From Arthrobacter pigmenti (lineage in GTDB: Bacteria; Actinomycetota; Actinomycetes; Actinomycetales; Micrococcaceae): a DNA stretch of 64,000 nt. The stretch covers positions 2,046,001-2,110,000 of the forward strand of contig NZ_JAATJL010000001.1 in NCBI RefSeq assembly GCF_011927905.1, in the 5' to 3' direction. Each line of letters starts with the position of its first letter. Position 1 is the first letter of the stretch. Made by a program: the position numbers and the translations under genes. Below, one piece after another: positions 1-8,932 of the stretch. The notes beneath the pieces are model-generated. The model did no database searches and was not told the origin of the DNA. It saw only the letters and a list, made by a program, of their open reading frames with translations.

Positions 1-292
1 CGCGCGCGGCAGCATCCGACCATTGCCGCTTGAGGTGGTCCGTGGGAGCGACCACGACAATGCGGTTGACGATGCGCCGTTCCACCAGTTCCGTGGCAAC
101 GCGCAATGCGAACGTTGTCTTGCCCGCACCCGGCGTGGCGACGGCCAGGAAGTCCTGCGGAGAATCGGCGAAATACTTGGCGAGCGCTTCCTCCTGCCAT
201 TGGCGGAGCTTGGGTGCTGTACCCCACGCAGCGCGCTCCGGATAGGCGGGCGGCAGGGCCGGCGCGGTGCCGAACAGTGCGTTGTTGCTCAC
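1..292 (-). CDS. DEAD/DEAH box helicase, N-terminal part (cut by window edge)
   Basis: Only the first 97 codons are inside the window; the rest lies to the left. The reading frame starts at a GTG (292-290) and shows a Q-motif-like LRQWQEEAL followed by a Walker A segment ATPGAGKTT and then RIVVVAPTDHLKRQW, the usual start of a superfamily 2 helicase motor. The start is supported by AAAGGTG in the last codons of the MFS gene just upstream; the two genes are 10 bp apart and probably co-transcribed. Whether it acts on DNA or RNA cannot be told from this fragment. Confidence 0.75.
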   Translation of the reverse strand, partial: MSNNALFGTAPALPPAYPERAAWGTAPKLRQWQEEALAKYFADSPQDFLAVATPGAGKTTFALRVATELVERRIVNRIVVVAPTDHLKRQWSDAAAR

Positions 293-302
293 TTGTGTGG
301 AC

Positions 303-1745
303 TTACACCTTTCGCGGCTCGGCTACACCTGCTGGGAGGGCAGCCCGGTCACCCTGCGCAGCCCTCAACCCGGCCACTATACCGACAACCGCGAACACAC
401 ACAGAGCCAACCAGATTGCAACAAAGACGGGCACCTGATCGGGGTCCGCAGGGTCCCGGAGCAGCGCGAACAATGCCCCGGCGCCCGCCGTTCCGATCAC
501 GCCGCCGAGCTGGTCGGAGAGCTGAAGCGCAGCCGAGTTCCGTCCCTGTTCCTCCGGCTTGGAAAGTTTCAAAACCAACACCGAGGTGCTGGAGAGAGTG
601 AGGCCCATGGCGAAACCGGCTGCGCTCCACACAACCACCAACGCCCAGAACGGCACGCCGTCCAACGCCGTCAGCGCCAGAGACCCGATGCTGACGGACA
701 GCAGCGAGGATCCGATCACCAGCAGCCACTGCCGTCGGAAGGTGACCCTCGCCTGCATGAACGAGCCCGCACTCCAGCCGATGGCAGCGGCGCTGAGAGT
801 CAGGCCTGCCGTGGAGGCGTCCAGTCCGCGGGCGGAAACCAGCATGAGGGGGATGAATGCCTCGGCGCCGAAGAAGGCCACGGTGAGCAGGCCCCGGGTG
901 GCAATGACGCTCGGCAGTCCGCGCGCAAGGCGCAAGGTACCGTGTGGCAGGAGCCGGGGAAGACTTGCCGCCGCAGCAACCATGCCCGCGATGCTGAGAA
1001 GTACGTAGAGCCATCCGGAGACCGGATCCGAAAATCCCGATGCTGCAACCCGGGTCAGGCCGAACTGCGCCGCGAACACGCCCCCCGCCAGCAGTACGCC
1101 CGTCACGGCGCTTCGGCGCGCGGCGGCGTCAAGCGCTCTTCTCGGTCCCGGAGCTTTCAGGCGCGCGGTACGAGGCCACACCAGCAGAAAGGCTGCGAGA
1201 ACAACCGGTGCCACGCCCAGGAAGACCCACCGCCAGCTCGCCTCCTCCGCAAGGATGCCCGCAAGGTACGGTCCGATCAGGGAAGGGACCACCCATGCGG
1301 CAGCAAGCCAGCCGAAGACCACAGGCTGCATCCGTTGGGGATACGCCTGAGCGATGATCACGTACACGGCAACGATCATGAAACCGCCGCCCAGTCCCGA
1401 GACGGCGCGGCCGGAAGTCATCAGCCAGAACACCGGTGCGCTGCCGGAGATCAGCAGCCCGAGGACCATCAGGCCCATGCCGACGGCGAGGGCCGGGCGC
1501 GGGCCCCGCCGGTCGCACCACGATCCACCCAACACGCTGCCCAACAGCGAGGCCGTGAGGTACATCGAAAACGCCAGACCGTAACTGGCCACACCGTTCA
1601 GTTCCGACGCCACGGACGGCATCGCCGTGACCACCGCCATAGCCTCGAAGGCGGCACACGTGATGATGGCGATGACGCCGACGGTCAATGACCGCAGCGG
1701 GGCGGACATTGCTCCGCCGCGCGGTGGAGCGTCCCGTGCAGGCAT
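303..1745 (-). CDS. MFS transporter, probable drug/proton exporter
   Basis: A 480-residue, very hydrophobic protein with about 12-14 membrane segments from near the N-terminus (LTVGVIAIITCAAFEAMAVV) to the C-terminus (VFVAIWLALCVFAVVGIVAGL). The cytoplasmic loop after the second or third helix carries the major-facilitator signature SVLGGSWCDRRGPRPALA, equivalent to the GxxxDRxGRR loop. Family knowledge suggests proton-coupled export; the substrate is not readable. A second possible start is the ATG at 1709 (MSAPLRSL), with GGAG too close upstream; the start at 1745 has GGGGTAAGCC. It lies downstream of a strong terminator-like hairpin, so it probably has its own promoter, and it leads into the helicase gene. 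Confidence 0.85.
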   Translation of the reverse strand: MPARDAPPRGGAMSAPLRSLTVGVIAIITCAAFEAMAVVTAMPSVASELNGVASYGLAFSMYLTASLLGSVLGGSWCDRRGPRPALAVGMGLMVLGLLISGSAPVFWLMTSGRAVSGLGGGFMIVAVYVIIAQAYPQRMQPVVFGWLAAAWVVPSLIGPYLAGILAEEASWRWVFLGVAPVVLAAFLLVWPRTARLKAPGPRRALDAAARRSAVTGVLLAGGVFAAQFGLTRVAASGFSDPVSGWLYVLLSIAGMVAAAASLPRLLPHGTLRLARGLPSVIATRGLLTVAFFGAEAFIPLMLVSARGLDASTAGLTLSAAAIGWSAGSFMQARVTFRRQWLLVIGSSLLSVSIGSLALTALDGVPFWALVVVWSAAGFAMGLTLSSTSVLVLKLSKPEEQGRNSAALQLSDQLGGVIGTAGAGALFALLRDPADPDQVPVFVAIWLALCVFAVVGIVAGLRAAQGDRAALPAGVAEPRKV

Positions 1746-1767
1746 GGCTTACCCCATCGGCAAGAAA

Positions 1768-1800
1768 GGCTTCCGCTGGGCTCATGGCTCAGCGGAAGCC
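1768..1800 (-). terminator. Intrinsic terminator of the DUF3039/ABC run
   Basis: Perfect 11-bp inverted repeat GGCTTCCGCTG / CAGCGGAAGCC with an 11-nt loop. Read on the minus strand it is followed directly by TTTCTTG, a short U-rich tail. It sits 15 bp after the stop of the DUF3039 gene and before the MFS start. Confidence 0.75.
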
Positions 1801-1814
1801 GGAACAAGTTGGTT

Positions 1815-2120
1815 CTAGGAATCGTCTCCGGAACGCATGGAGTTATAGATTTCCTTGCACTCGGGGCAGACGGGGAACTTCTGTGGATCGCGCCCGGGTG
1901 TCCACACCTTCCCACAAAGGGCTATGACCGGCTCGCCGGAGAGCGCAGATTCCATGATCTTTTCCTTGCGCACATAGTGCGCAAACCGCTCCCGGTCGCC
2001 TGGCTCGACCTCCTCGCGAAGTTCCTCGCGTTCGATCGTTGCCGTGGAGGTCCCAGAGTCTCCGGGCATTCCGTGCGGGCTGTCGTCAAAAGGATCTGCT
2101 GGCGTGCTCATAGGGTCCAT
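1815..2120 (-). CDS. DUF3039 family small protein with cysteine motif
   Basis: A 101-residue protein, acidic at the N-terminus (about residues 1-45) and then the conserved block HYVRKEKIMESALSGEPV, ALCGKVWTPGRD and FPVCPECKEIY. The Cys of ALCGK together with the CPEC pair looks like a small metal-binding knuckle. This is the actinobacterial DUF3039 family, of unknown function, typically 80-100 residues long. The true start may be the second Met (MSTPADPF, three codons in). It is the last gene of the minus-strand run that includes the ABC transporter and is followed by a terminator. Confidence 0.8.
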   Translation of the reverse strand: MDPMSTPADPFDDSPHGMPGDSGTSTATIEREELREEVEPGDRERFAHYVRKEKIMESALSGEPVIALCGKVWTPGRDPQKFPVCPECKEIYNSMRSGDDS

Positions 2121-2154
2121 CCTACTGCCGGTGGGCAGTCCAAGGCGGTGCAGC

Positions 2155-3726
2155 TCACTTGTTCACGCTCACGGCCTGAAGCAGTTCGGGCCCCCGCCGG
2201 TCATACCACTTCCCACCGATCCGGATGCCCAGAATCAACGCCGTTGTACCCAGCAGGAGCCCTGCCGCAAGGGTCAGCCAGCCATACACCGCATGGCCGG
2301 AGACGACGTAAGCAATGGTGAGTGCGATCTCGGGGAGCAAAAGCAGAAGCAACACCATCCAGCCCAGCATCTGAATGGTGAACATAGAGAAGCTGGTGCC
2401 GGGCGGAGTCTTGAATGCGCTCTCGCCGGGCAGGGGAACGTTGTAGGTGTATCTCGCCGATACAACGCTTGAAAGCCCCGCGCCGGTCAGGAGCGCGCCC
2501 ATGCTCAGCCCCAGCATCATCGGCAGGTCCTGCAGCGATCCGTTCAGCCAGAGTGGCACCACGGTGAACACGATGGTCACCGGCAAAGCGAACACGCCGA
2601 GCGCAAGCACCCTTCCCGCGCGGTCTGCCTTGCCGCTGACACCTGTGGAAAGGTGAGTCCAGAATGCGGTGTTGTCGTAGGAGATGTCAGCGGAGATCGA
2701 CCAGGCCAGCAGGAACGCGGTGAGCGGACCCACATAGGTGAGCAGCGTCAAGTCGCCGGACTCGCGGTTGACGAACCACAGGATGATCGGCAGCAGCGGC
2801 ACGATAACCACAGACGCCGCGTAGCGCGGATCGCGCACCCAGTAGATCAGGGCGCGGGCTGCGACCGCGCCGGTCGGCGTAGCGGGGAAGCGCGCGAACA
2901 ACCCGAGATTGCCGGCACCCTTTCGCGACACGGAGTTGAAGGCTGGCGTCACCAGTGCATGGCTGAGGCTCTTCTGCCACAGCCAGCCCAGCACGGCGAT
3001 GGTCAGCACCCCCATCACGAACCTTCCGAGCGCCAGTGGCACGTTTCCCGCTGCAATGTCCGCCGGAACTGCCCAGAAGACTCCAAGCGGTGTCCAGGCA
3101 AGAACATCCGCCAGTTGTCCGGCGAAGCCCGGCGAGCTTTGGAATCCGGCGGTAATTCCAGCAATGATCGGGCCGAGAAGGATTAGCGGAATGATGGCGA
3201 CGGTCGAGCTGAGGTCCTTGAACTTGCGCGAAGACGCAAGCGCGGTACCCGCAGTTGTCACCAGCCGCGATCCGACAATGCACAGAAGAACCGCGCCCAC
3301 TGCGCACACCGCCGCTGCCAGCGCAGCAAGCGGAAAGCGGATCCAGGTGGCGACCAGTGTCAGCGAAGCGATCAGGGTGACCACCCCGGGGATACCGACC
3401 ACTGCCCCGATGGTCAGCCCGGCAATCAGCTGGCGCATCGGTACCGCGAAGGTCACGAAGCGTGCCGGATCCAGCGTCATGTCGACGCCGGCGGCCACCA
3501 GCGGGATCACGAGCCACCCAAGCACAGTGACCGAACCCCCGATGACGACGACGGTGCGCACGAGTTCGGGGTCCGCGGACCCCAGGGCGATCAGGCCCGC
3601 CACCACGAGACCCAGCAGTCCGAGGCCGTAGAGACTTCCGAGGATCACCCCGACAAGCTGCCAGGTGCTGCGCTTCAGTGAGTTCCGCAGCAGTGTGAGT
3701 TTGAGCCTTACAAGGTGCGCAACCAT
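2155..3726 (-). CDS. ABC-2 type transporter permease
   Basis: A 523-residue membrane protein with roughly 12 hydrophobic segments starting at about residue 22 (LVGVILGSLYGLGLLGLVVAG). It lacks an ATPase motif and its start overlaps the 3' end of an ABC ATPase gene by 19 bp, so the two are probably translationally coupled and form one transporter. The segment LDPARFVTFAVPMRQLIAGL and the long, repeated TM layout resemble actinobacterial exporter permeases paired with CcmA-like ATPases. Substrate unknown. The product probably works as a dimer or with itself as the only membrane subunit, because no second permease gene is present. Confidence 0.8.
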   Translation of the reverse strand: MVAHLVRLKLTLLRNSLKRSTWQLVGVILGSLYGLGLLGLVVAGLIALGSADPELVRTVVVIGGSVTVLGWLVIPLVAAGVDMTLDPARFVTFAVPMRQLIAGLTIGAVVGIPGVVTLIASLTLVATWIRFPLAALAAAVCAVGAVLLCIVGSRLVTTAGTALASSRKFKDLSSTVAIIPLILLGPIIAGITAGFQSSPGFAGQLADVLAWTPLGVFWAVPADIAAGNVPLALGRFVMGVLTIAVLGWLWQKSLSHALVTPAFNSVSRKGAGNLGLFARFPATPTGAVAARALIYWVRDPRYAASVVIVPLLPIILWFVNRESGDLTLLTYVGPLTAFLLAWSISADISYDNTAFWTHLSTGVSGKADRAGRVLALGVFALPVTIVFTVVPLWLNGSLQDLPMMLGLSMGALLTGAGLSSVVSARYTYNVPLPGESAFKTPPGTSFSMFTIQMLGWMVLLLLLLPEIALTIAYVVSGHAVYGWLTLAAGLLLGTTALILGIRIGGKWYDRRGPELLQAVSVNK

Positions 3727-4514
3727 GCCAACCCCTCCGCGGTGTTCCTGCCGCCGACCAGTTCAACGAAGCGGTCCTCAAGGCTGGCTTCTCCACGGAC
3801 GGCATCCACTGTTCCGGCGGCGAGCACTGTCCCCGCCGCGATCACGGCGACGTGGTCGCACATGCGCTGCACCAGGTCCATGACGTGGCTTGAGACGATA
3901 ACGGTTCCGCCGGAGGCGACATAACTCGACAGGATGTCGCGGATGTTCGCGGCAGATACCGGGTCCACCGACTCGAACGGTTCATCCAGGACCAGAAGAC
4001 GCGGCGCGTGGATGAGCGCGGACGCCAGAGCAATCTTCTTGGTCATGCCTGCCGAGTAATCGACCACCAGGGTGCCGGCGTCGTTGGTCAGATCGAGCGC
4101 ACGCAACAGGTCACCTACCCTGGAAGTCACCTCCTCGCGGTCCATTCCGCGCAGCAGTCCCGCATAGGTGACCAGTTGCTCCCCCGTGAGTCGGTCGAAG
4201 AGCCGCACGCCGTCCGGCAGGATGCCCATCAGCTTCTTCGCCTTGAGCGGGTTCTGCCAGACGTCGACGCCGTGCACCCACGCCTGCCCGTTTTCGGGAC
4301 GAAGAAGACCCGTGGCCATTGACAGCGTGGTGGTTTTTCCTGCTCCGTTTGGTCCCACAAGCCCGTAGAAGGAACCTACCGGAACGTCCAGGTCGATGCC
4401 GTTGACCGCAATCTTGTCACCGAAGCGTTTGGCGAGGCCGCGCAGTGCGAGCGCGGACCGGCCCGCCACTGTGTCCCGGTCGGACGAATCTGGCGCAACA
4501 GGTTGGGAAGTCAT
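3708..4514 (-). CDS. ABC transporter ATP-binding protein (CcmA-like)
   Basis: A 268-residue ATPase. Walker A GPNGAGKT is at residues 54-61, the Walker B segment is LLVLDEPFESVDP, and the H-loop is SSHVMD. The signature motif is DYSAGMTKK rather than LSGGQ, a variant common in ABC-2 exporters of this type. A 20-residue Ser/Asp-rich stretch precedes the core. The gene precedes and overlaps its permease partner. It should power export of an unidentified substrate at the cytoplasmic membrane. Confidence 0.88.
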   Translation of the reverse strand: MTSQPVAPDSSDRDTVAGRSALALRGLAKRFGDKIAVNGIDLDVPVGSFYGLVGPNGAGKTTTLSMATGLLRPENGQAWVHGVDVWQNPLKAKKLMGILPDGVRLFDRLTGEQLVTYAGLLRGMDREEVTSRVGDLLRALDLTNDAGTLVVDYSAGMTKKIALASALIHAPRLLVLDEPFESVDPVSAANIRDILSSYVASGGTVIVSSHVMDLVQRMCDHVAVIAAGTVLAAGTVDAVRGEASLEDRFVELVGGRNTAEGLAWLRTL

Positions 4515-4583
4515 GATTCCACGCTAGCAACTGAGCCAGCACAGGTTCCTCATCCGAAAGGACTAAAACCCGTCCCCTGATCT

Positions 4584-5570
4584 TTAGAAAAGTGCCCTCG
4601 CGAGCGCGCTGCGCGCCTTCACTACCCGCGGGTCGCTGGGGCCCACGATGTCGAACAACGCCAGAAGGCGAAGACGGGCAGCTTCACGGTCTTCGCCGGC
4701 GGAACGGGCGATGAATCCCGTGAGCCTGCTGAAGGCGTCCTCGACGTGCCCTCCCGAGAGATCGAGATCCGCGACCGCCAACTGCGCTTCCACCGACTCG
4801 GGGGACTCGGCTGCGGCACCGCGCAGCGCCGTACCATCAGCATTTTCGAGGCGCTGCATCAGTTCCACCTGTGCAAGGCCGGCCTTCGCGTCGGCGTCGG
4901 ACGGCTGTTCGGCCAGCGCCTTCCGGTAAGCTGCTGCCGCAGCGGCGTAGTCGCCGGACTCGATGGCATCGAACGCTTCCTGGTGGAGCGGCGGCAGCGG
5001 AGCTTCGGAGGGCTCTTCCTCAGGCGCAGCTCCGTTCTCCGGTGCGTCATTGAGCGAGCCCGTGACCCCGTTTGCCTGCGCCACCTTCAGCAGCTCGTCC
5101 ACGTAGGACCGAATCTGAGCTTCCGCGAGCGGACCCTCGAAAAGGGGTACCGGCTGGCCCTTGAGCACGGCGACGACGGTAGGGACGCCCTGAGCCTGGA
5201 ACGCCTGCGCAATTCCGGGCTGGGAATCGAAGTCCACACGGGCGAGCAGAACCGAGCCGGCCTGCTCCACAGCGATCGTTTCGAGGACGGAAATGACCTG
5301 CGAGGACTGGTCGCTCCAGGACGCGCCGAGCGCCACAATCACCGGGACCTGGGCCGAAAGCTGGACGAGCTGCGGGAACACCTGCTCGGTGACATCGACA
5401 ATATACGGGCTGGCGGTTTCACCTGCACCAGAAGCGCCGCCGGGCGCTTCGGTGCCGGAATCCTGCGCACCCTTCGACTGCGCGCGTGCCTTGAGCGCGG
5501 ACAGATCCACAGCGCCGCGCAGATTCATCGACGACGGCGCCGCGCCGCCCGGGGAGTTTGGGATAGTCAT
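4584..5570 (-). CDS. Thioredoxin-fold/TPR protein (YbbN/CnoX-like) without CxxC
   Basis: A 328-residue protein. After a Ser/Gly/Ala-rich N-terminus (1-55) there is a thioredoxin fold (about 57-165) with the cis-proline loop GVPTVV at P130. The redox site is ASWSDQS (83-89) where thioredoxins have WCGPC, so both cysteines are absent. The rest (about 190-328) is alpha-helical and TPR-like (DAIESGDYAAAAAAYRKAL). This architecture matches YbbN-type co-chaperones, many of which lack the redox pair, so a holdase or adaptor role is more likely than disulfide chemistry. It is 42 bp downstream of an unknown membrane-protein gene on the same strand. Confidence 0.8.
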   Translation of the reverse strand: MTIPNSPGGAAPSSMNLRGAVDLSALKARAQSKGAQDSGTEAPGGASGAGETASPYIVDVTEQVFPQLVQLSAQVPVIVALGASWSDQSSQVISVLETIAVEQAGSVLLARVDFDSQPGIAQAFQAQGVPTVVAVLKGQPVPLFEGPLAEAQIRSYVDELLKVAQANGVTGSLNDAPENGAAPEEEPSEAPLPPLHQEAFDAIESGDYAAAAAAYRKALAEQPSDADAKAGLAQVELMQRLENADGTALRGAAAESPESVEAQLAVADLDLSGGHVEDAFSRLTGFIARSAGEDREAARLRLLALFDIVGPSDPRVVKARSALARALF

Positions 5571-5612
5571 GGTTTCACCTTATTACTGGATCAATAAGTG
5601 CGGATGGCAGGC

Positions 5613-7346
5613 TTAGCGCAGCTCCGCCGAGAGCAGTTGCTGGGCAGCGCCGATCACGGTGATTCGCTCTTCGCTGTCAGCGGCAGGAACATGCATCATC
5701 ACGGCTTCACCGTAGCGGACATCTATCCCCTCCTCTGTGGAGTTCTCTCCGGTCAGGGTCTCGTAGACCGTTCCGTCAAGCGCAATCGAGTCTCCCGGCC
5801 CTTCGGGAACACTGCTGTAGGTGTGGTTGAGGTAACCGAAGACCATCGCACCGCCGTCGCCGGTGGAAATCGCCCGCGTATTCTCCGGGGCTGCCTCGTG
5901 GGTGAACGTGATCTCAGCGGAGTCATTCCCAGCATCTGCCACCACATCGGACTGGAAGGACGTAATGGCGTCGGCGAATGAGTTCGGTTCGAACGTCTCC
6001 GCGTTGTCCCCGTCGGGGTTGGTGAGGTAGTTGGCGATCGCTGAAACGGCGTCCTGCGGAGATACCGCAAGGCTGCCGGCTTCATCGACAGGCAATTCCT
6101 CGAGACCCTCAGGTGATCCCTTGGTGGGGAACGTTGTGCCCGGAAGCATCTGGATCGACGAGGTCATCCGATAGTTGGACCGCGGGTCTTCCTGGACAAG
6201 CACCAATGCCTGCGGCACGGGGTTCGATTCGCCCTGGGTCAGCGCAACGACGGTGCGCGGCCATTCGTTCCCGGTCGGGATCATGCTGGTCAGTACCGGT
6301 TCTGCGGCTACCGGCGTTGGAGCCGTTACGTCGTCGGCCTGTGAACGCACCGAATAGTTCGCTCCCCGCAGCGTGGCGGCTGCTCCGGCGACGCGGGGTT
6401 CGAGCAGGGTGGCATCCGCGGCGGCGTCAGCTTCGGCGACCGTGGTCGCGACAGACTCGAGGATGCGGTTCAGTTGATTTTCGAGGACCACCGGGTATTC
6501 GGCCGCGCCCCCGGTCCCGGCATCTTCAGGTGTCTCGGCTGTCTCGGCTGTCTCGGCTGCTTCGGTGGCGGACGGCGCGGGAGTCGCAGTTTCCGCGGCG
6601 TGTGCGATCCCGCTCCCCGACAGTCCGAGCACGACCGCAAAAGCCAGGGCCAGGGGTCTACGGGCCGGCAGCTTAGCGAAAGTACGCCTGGAGTCGCGGC
6701 GGCGGTTCTGCGCTCTGGCATGGGCTCGCGAACCGACGGTAGCCGGCCGTCGTCGCCCTCCCCCGGGCTTGATGAACGCGACGGCGATGCCCAACACCAG
6801 CAGGAGGGCTCCGATAATCATCAGCGGGACCGCCCAAGGGGTGGCTGTGTCGTTTGGACTCGTAATGGAAATCGCAGTCGGTGCCGGAGCCTCACCGTCT
6901 GCCGCGATGAGAATGGACCACTCCCCCTCGCCGGGGTTCAGCCAACGGTGCGTGAGGCTGCCCTCGGCCGTCTCCTCACTTGTCCAGAGATCAGCGCCGC
7001 TGGGATTAGGCACGGTTTCTTCGCCGTCGGTGAACTCAGTCAACAGTTCATCTTCGCCCACTCCGGTCACGGCCAGGTGCGCGGCGCCACCCACCCAGGC
7101 GTCGACGTCGTTCGCCCGGCCCACCGCGAGGGTGAAGGGACCCTCCGATTCAACCGTAATGTCCACTTCGTCGGCGTCCGGTGCCTTGGCTCCGGCGTCG
7201 ATGACGGTTACGGGACCGCTCTGGACATCCTGTGGAACGGAAACCGTCACTGTCTCCGGCGGCGCCCACCAGGTGAGCTGGCCAATGCCCAGCAGGACCA
7301 GCAGGGCGCCGATCACCATGACGGGAGCAGCAATTGGGAAGCGCAC
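5613..7346 (-). CDS. Unknown multi-domain membrane protein with internal signal-like segment
   Basis: Not recognised as a named family. From a GTG start (7346; AGG 7-8 nt upstream) it encodes 577 residues. A first membrane segment (about 5-27) is followed by an extracytoplasmic beta-rich domain (28-170), a second membrane segment (171-192), a strongly basic Arg-rich cytoplasmic stretch (197-230), a third hydrophobic segment (231-250) ending in AHA-AE, which looks like a signal peptidase I site, and a long acidic C-terminal domain (251-577) starting with a Thr/Ala/Glu-rich linker. The layout looks like a small membrane protein joined to a secreted protein. The frame is open throughout. It is divergent from the AI-2E transporter gene and heads the run towards the TPR and ABC genes. 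Confidence 0.6.
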   Translation of the reverse strand: MRFPIAAPVMVIGALLVLLGIGQLTWWAPPETVTVSVPQDVQSGPVTVIDAGAKAPDADEVDITVESEGPFTLAVGRANDVDAWVGGAAHLAVTGVGEDELLTEFTDGEETVPNPSGADLWTSEETAEGSLTHRWLNPGEGEWSILIAADGEAPAPTAISITSPNDTATPWAVPLMIIGALLLVLGIAVAFIKPGGGRRRPATVGSRAHARAQNRRRDSRRTFAKLPARRPLALAFAVVLGLSGSGIAHAAETATPAPSATEAAETAETAETPEDAGTGGAAEYPVVLENQLNRILESVATTVAEADAAADATLLEPRVAGAAATLRGANYSVRSQADDVTAPTPVAAEPVLTSMIPTGNEWPRTVVALTQGESNPVPQALVLVQEDPRSNYRMTSSIQMLPGTTFPTKGSPEGLEELPVDEAGSLAVSPQDAVSAIANYLTNPDGDNAETFEPNSFADAITSFQSDVVADAGNDSAEITFTHEAAPENTRAISTGDGGAMVFGYLNHTYSSVPEGPGDSIALDGTVYETLTGENSTEEGIDVRYGEAVMMHVPAADSEERITVIGAAQQLLSAELR

Positions 7347-7534
7347 TAAAGAACCTATCGTTGGGTTTGGAAGAACGCCCGACAACGGGCAGAACAACTG
7401 GACCCCATGGTAACGAACATGCCTCAACGCCGCCTGTACGCGGTATTTCCATTCTGGGGCCACATTTCCAACGCGCAACAGGAGGACGAAGTTTCCCCTG
7501 TGGTGCAGATGCTCCTGTTAGTGTTTCGCTAGTC

Positions 7535-8905
7535 ATGGAACCGGTGCCGCGCGCACCATTACGCGAGCGAAAGCGGAATCACAGGGTGAGCGAACACAAA
7601 GAGGTGCCGATCGGTGAGCCTCTGCCCCGTCCGGCGTCGTCGGTGAACCAGGCGACGGACTCGTCCGAAGCCAGCGTTGCCGCGCCCCGGGTCGAGGTGC
7701 GCAAGCGGGGCCTCGGCTTCGCTATGGCACGTCTTCGCCGCGTTGTTCCCGTTGCCCAACCCCGCCCCAGGTTCGAGTTCCCGCCAGAACGCAACGGTGA
7801 CGTTCCGGTTGACGAATCGGTAAGTATCAGCGATGACCGGCTGAAGTTCGGTGGAGCGCAACCGCGTTCAATGCGCCAGCACCCCATCCACTTCGGCTTC
7901 ATGGCCAGCGTCGGTGCGGGCCTGGCGCTCCTGGCGTACTTCATGATCACGAACGTCGGACAATTGCTCGTCTGGATCGGGGCTGCGCTGTTCATCGCGC
8001 TCGGCCTGGACCCCATTGTGCGGTGGCTGGAGAAACGCCATGTTCCCCGTCCTGCCGGGATCACCGTCGCGCTGCTGCTGCTCGCGGGCATCATTGCGGC
8101 TTTCTTCGCCACCCTGATTCCGACGATCGTCTCCCAGACCACCCAACTGGTCGAGCGGGCACCCGGGTACATTCGTGACTTCCTCAATTCCGAGTTCTTC
8201 CGCAACATCGATCAACAATTCGAGGTGCGCGAGCGCGTTACGGAGGAGGTCAACCGGTTCTTCGCGAACTCGGAGGCCGTGGGTGGCATCTTCGGCGGCG
8301 TGCTCGGGGTCGGCACGGTCATCCTCAACAGCCTGTTCGGCGTGCTCATCATCCTCGTGCTGACCCTCTACTTCCTCGCTTCCCTGCCGGGAATGAAGAA
8401 GTGGGCCTACCGGCTCGCGCCGCGTTCCCGCCGTCCGCGGGTTGAGCGGCTCTCGGAGGAGATAACCCGCAGCGTGGGCAATTACGTCATCGGACAGGCG
8501 TGCGTAGCGCTTTTGAACGCGACCTTCGCGTTCATCTTCATGACGATCGCGCAGGTTCCCTTCTCGGTCCTGCTGGCCTTCGTGGTGGCGATGCTCGCCT
8601 TCATTCCGCTCGTCGGTGCGCTGATTGCCGCCGTCCTCGTGAGCCTGGTGGCGCTCACAGCGGGATGGCAGACGGCGGTGCTCTTCGCGGTGATGTACGT
8701 GGCGTACCTGCAGCTCGAGGCGTACTTCATTTCGCCGCGCATCATGCAGAAAGCCGTTGCCGTCCCCGGTGCAGTGGCTGTGATCGCCGTGATTGCAGGC
8801 GGGACGCTCCTTGGGGTGCTCGGGGCACTGATAGCCATCCCGACAGCCGCTGCCGTGATGCTGCTCCTGAAGGAAGTCTTCATCGCGCGTCAGGACAGCC
8901 AGTAG
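7535..8905 (+). CDS. AI-2E family transporter (PF01594-like)
   Basis: A 456-residue protein with an unusually long charged N-terminal region (about 110 residues) before the first membrane helix (HFGFMASVGAGLALLAYFMI). The membrane part then shows the family pattern: an amphipathic segment with VSQTTQLVERAPGYIRDFL, a pair of hairpin helices and the C-terminal LQLEAYFISPRIMQKAVAVP motif. Members include TqsA-type autoinducer exporters, sodium/proton antiporters and many unassigned proteins, so the substrate is open. No good ribosome site marks the start: ATG 7535 is chosen, GTG 7586 is an in-frame alternative. Confidence 0.82.
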   Translation: MEPVPRAPLRERKRNHRVSEHKEVPIGEPLPRPASSVNQATDSSEASVAAPRVEVRKRGLGFAMARLRRVVPVAQPRPRFEFPPERNGDVPVDESVSISDDRLKFGGAQPRSMRQHPIHFGFMASVGAGLALLAYFMITNVGQLLVWIGAALFIALGLDPIVRWLEKRHVPRPAGITVALLLLAGIIAAFFATLIPTIVSQTTQLVERAPGYIRDFLNSEFFRNIDQQFEVRERVTEEVNRFFANSEAVGGIFGGVLGVGTVILNSLFGVLIILVLTLYFLASLPGMKKWAYRLAPRSRRPRVERLSEEITRSVGNYVIGQACVALLNATFAFIFMTIAQVPFSVLLAFVVAMLAFIPLVGALIAAVLVSLVALTAGWQTAVLFAVMYVAYLQLEAYFISPRIMQKAVAVPGAVAVIAVIAGGTLLGVLGALIAIPTAAAVMLLLKEVFIARQDSQ

Positions 8906-8932
8906 CTCGTCCGTCGACGCGCCGATCCAGCG

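Noticed and set aside
267..1691. Long open frame on the plus strand opposite the MFS gene
   Set aside because: It is rich in Arg, Gly, His and Gln with no domain pattern, typical of an antisense frame in high-GC coding DNA; the minus-strand frame is a clear transporter.
5613..7346. Two separate genes joined by a sequencing frameshift
   Set aside because: The frame is open without any shift, and there is no ribosome site before the second hydrophobic part.
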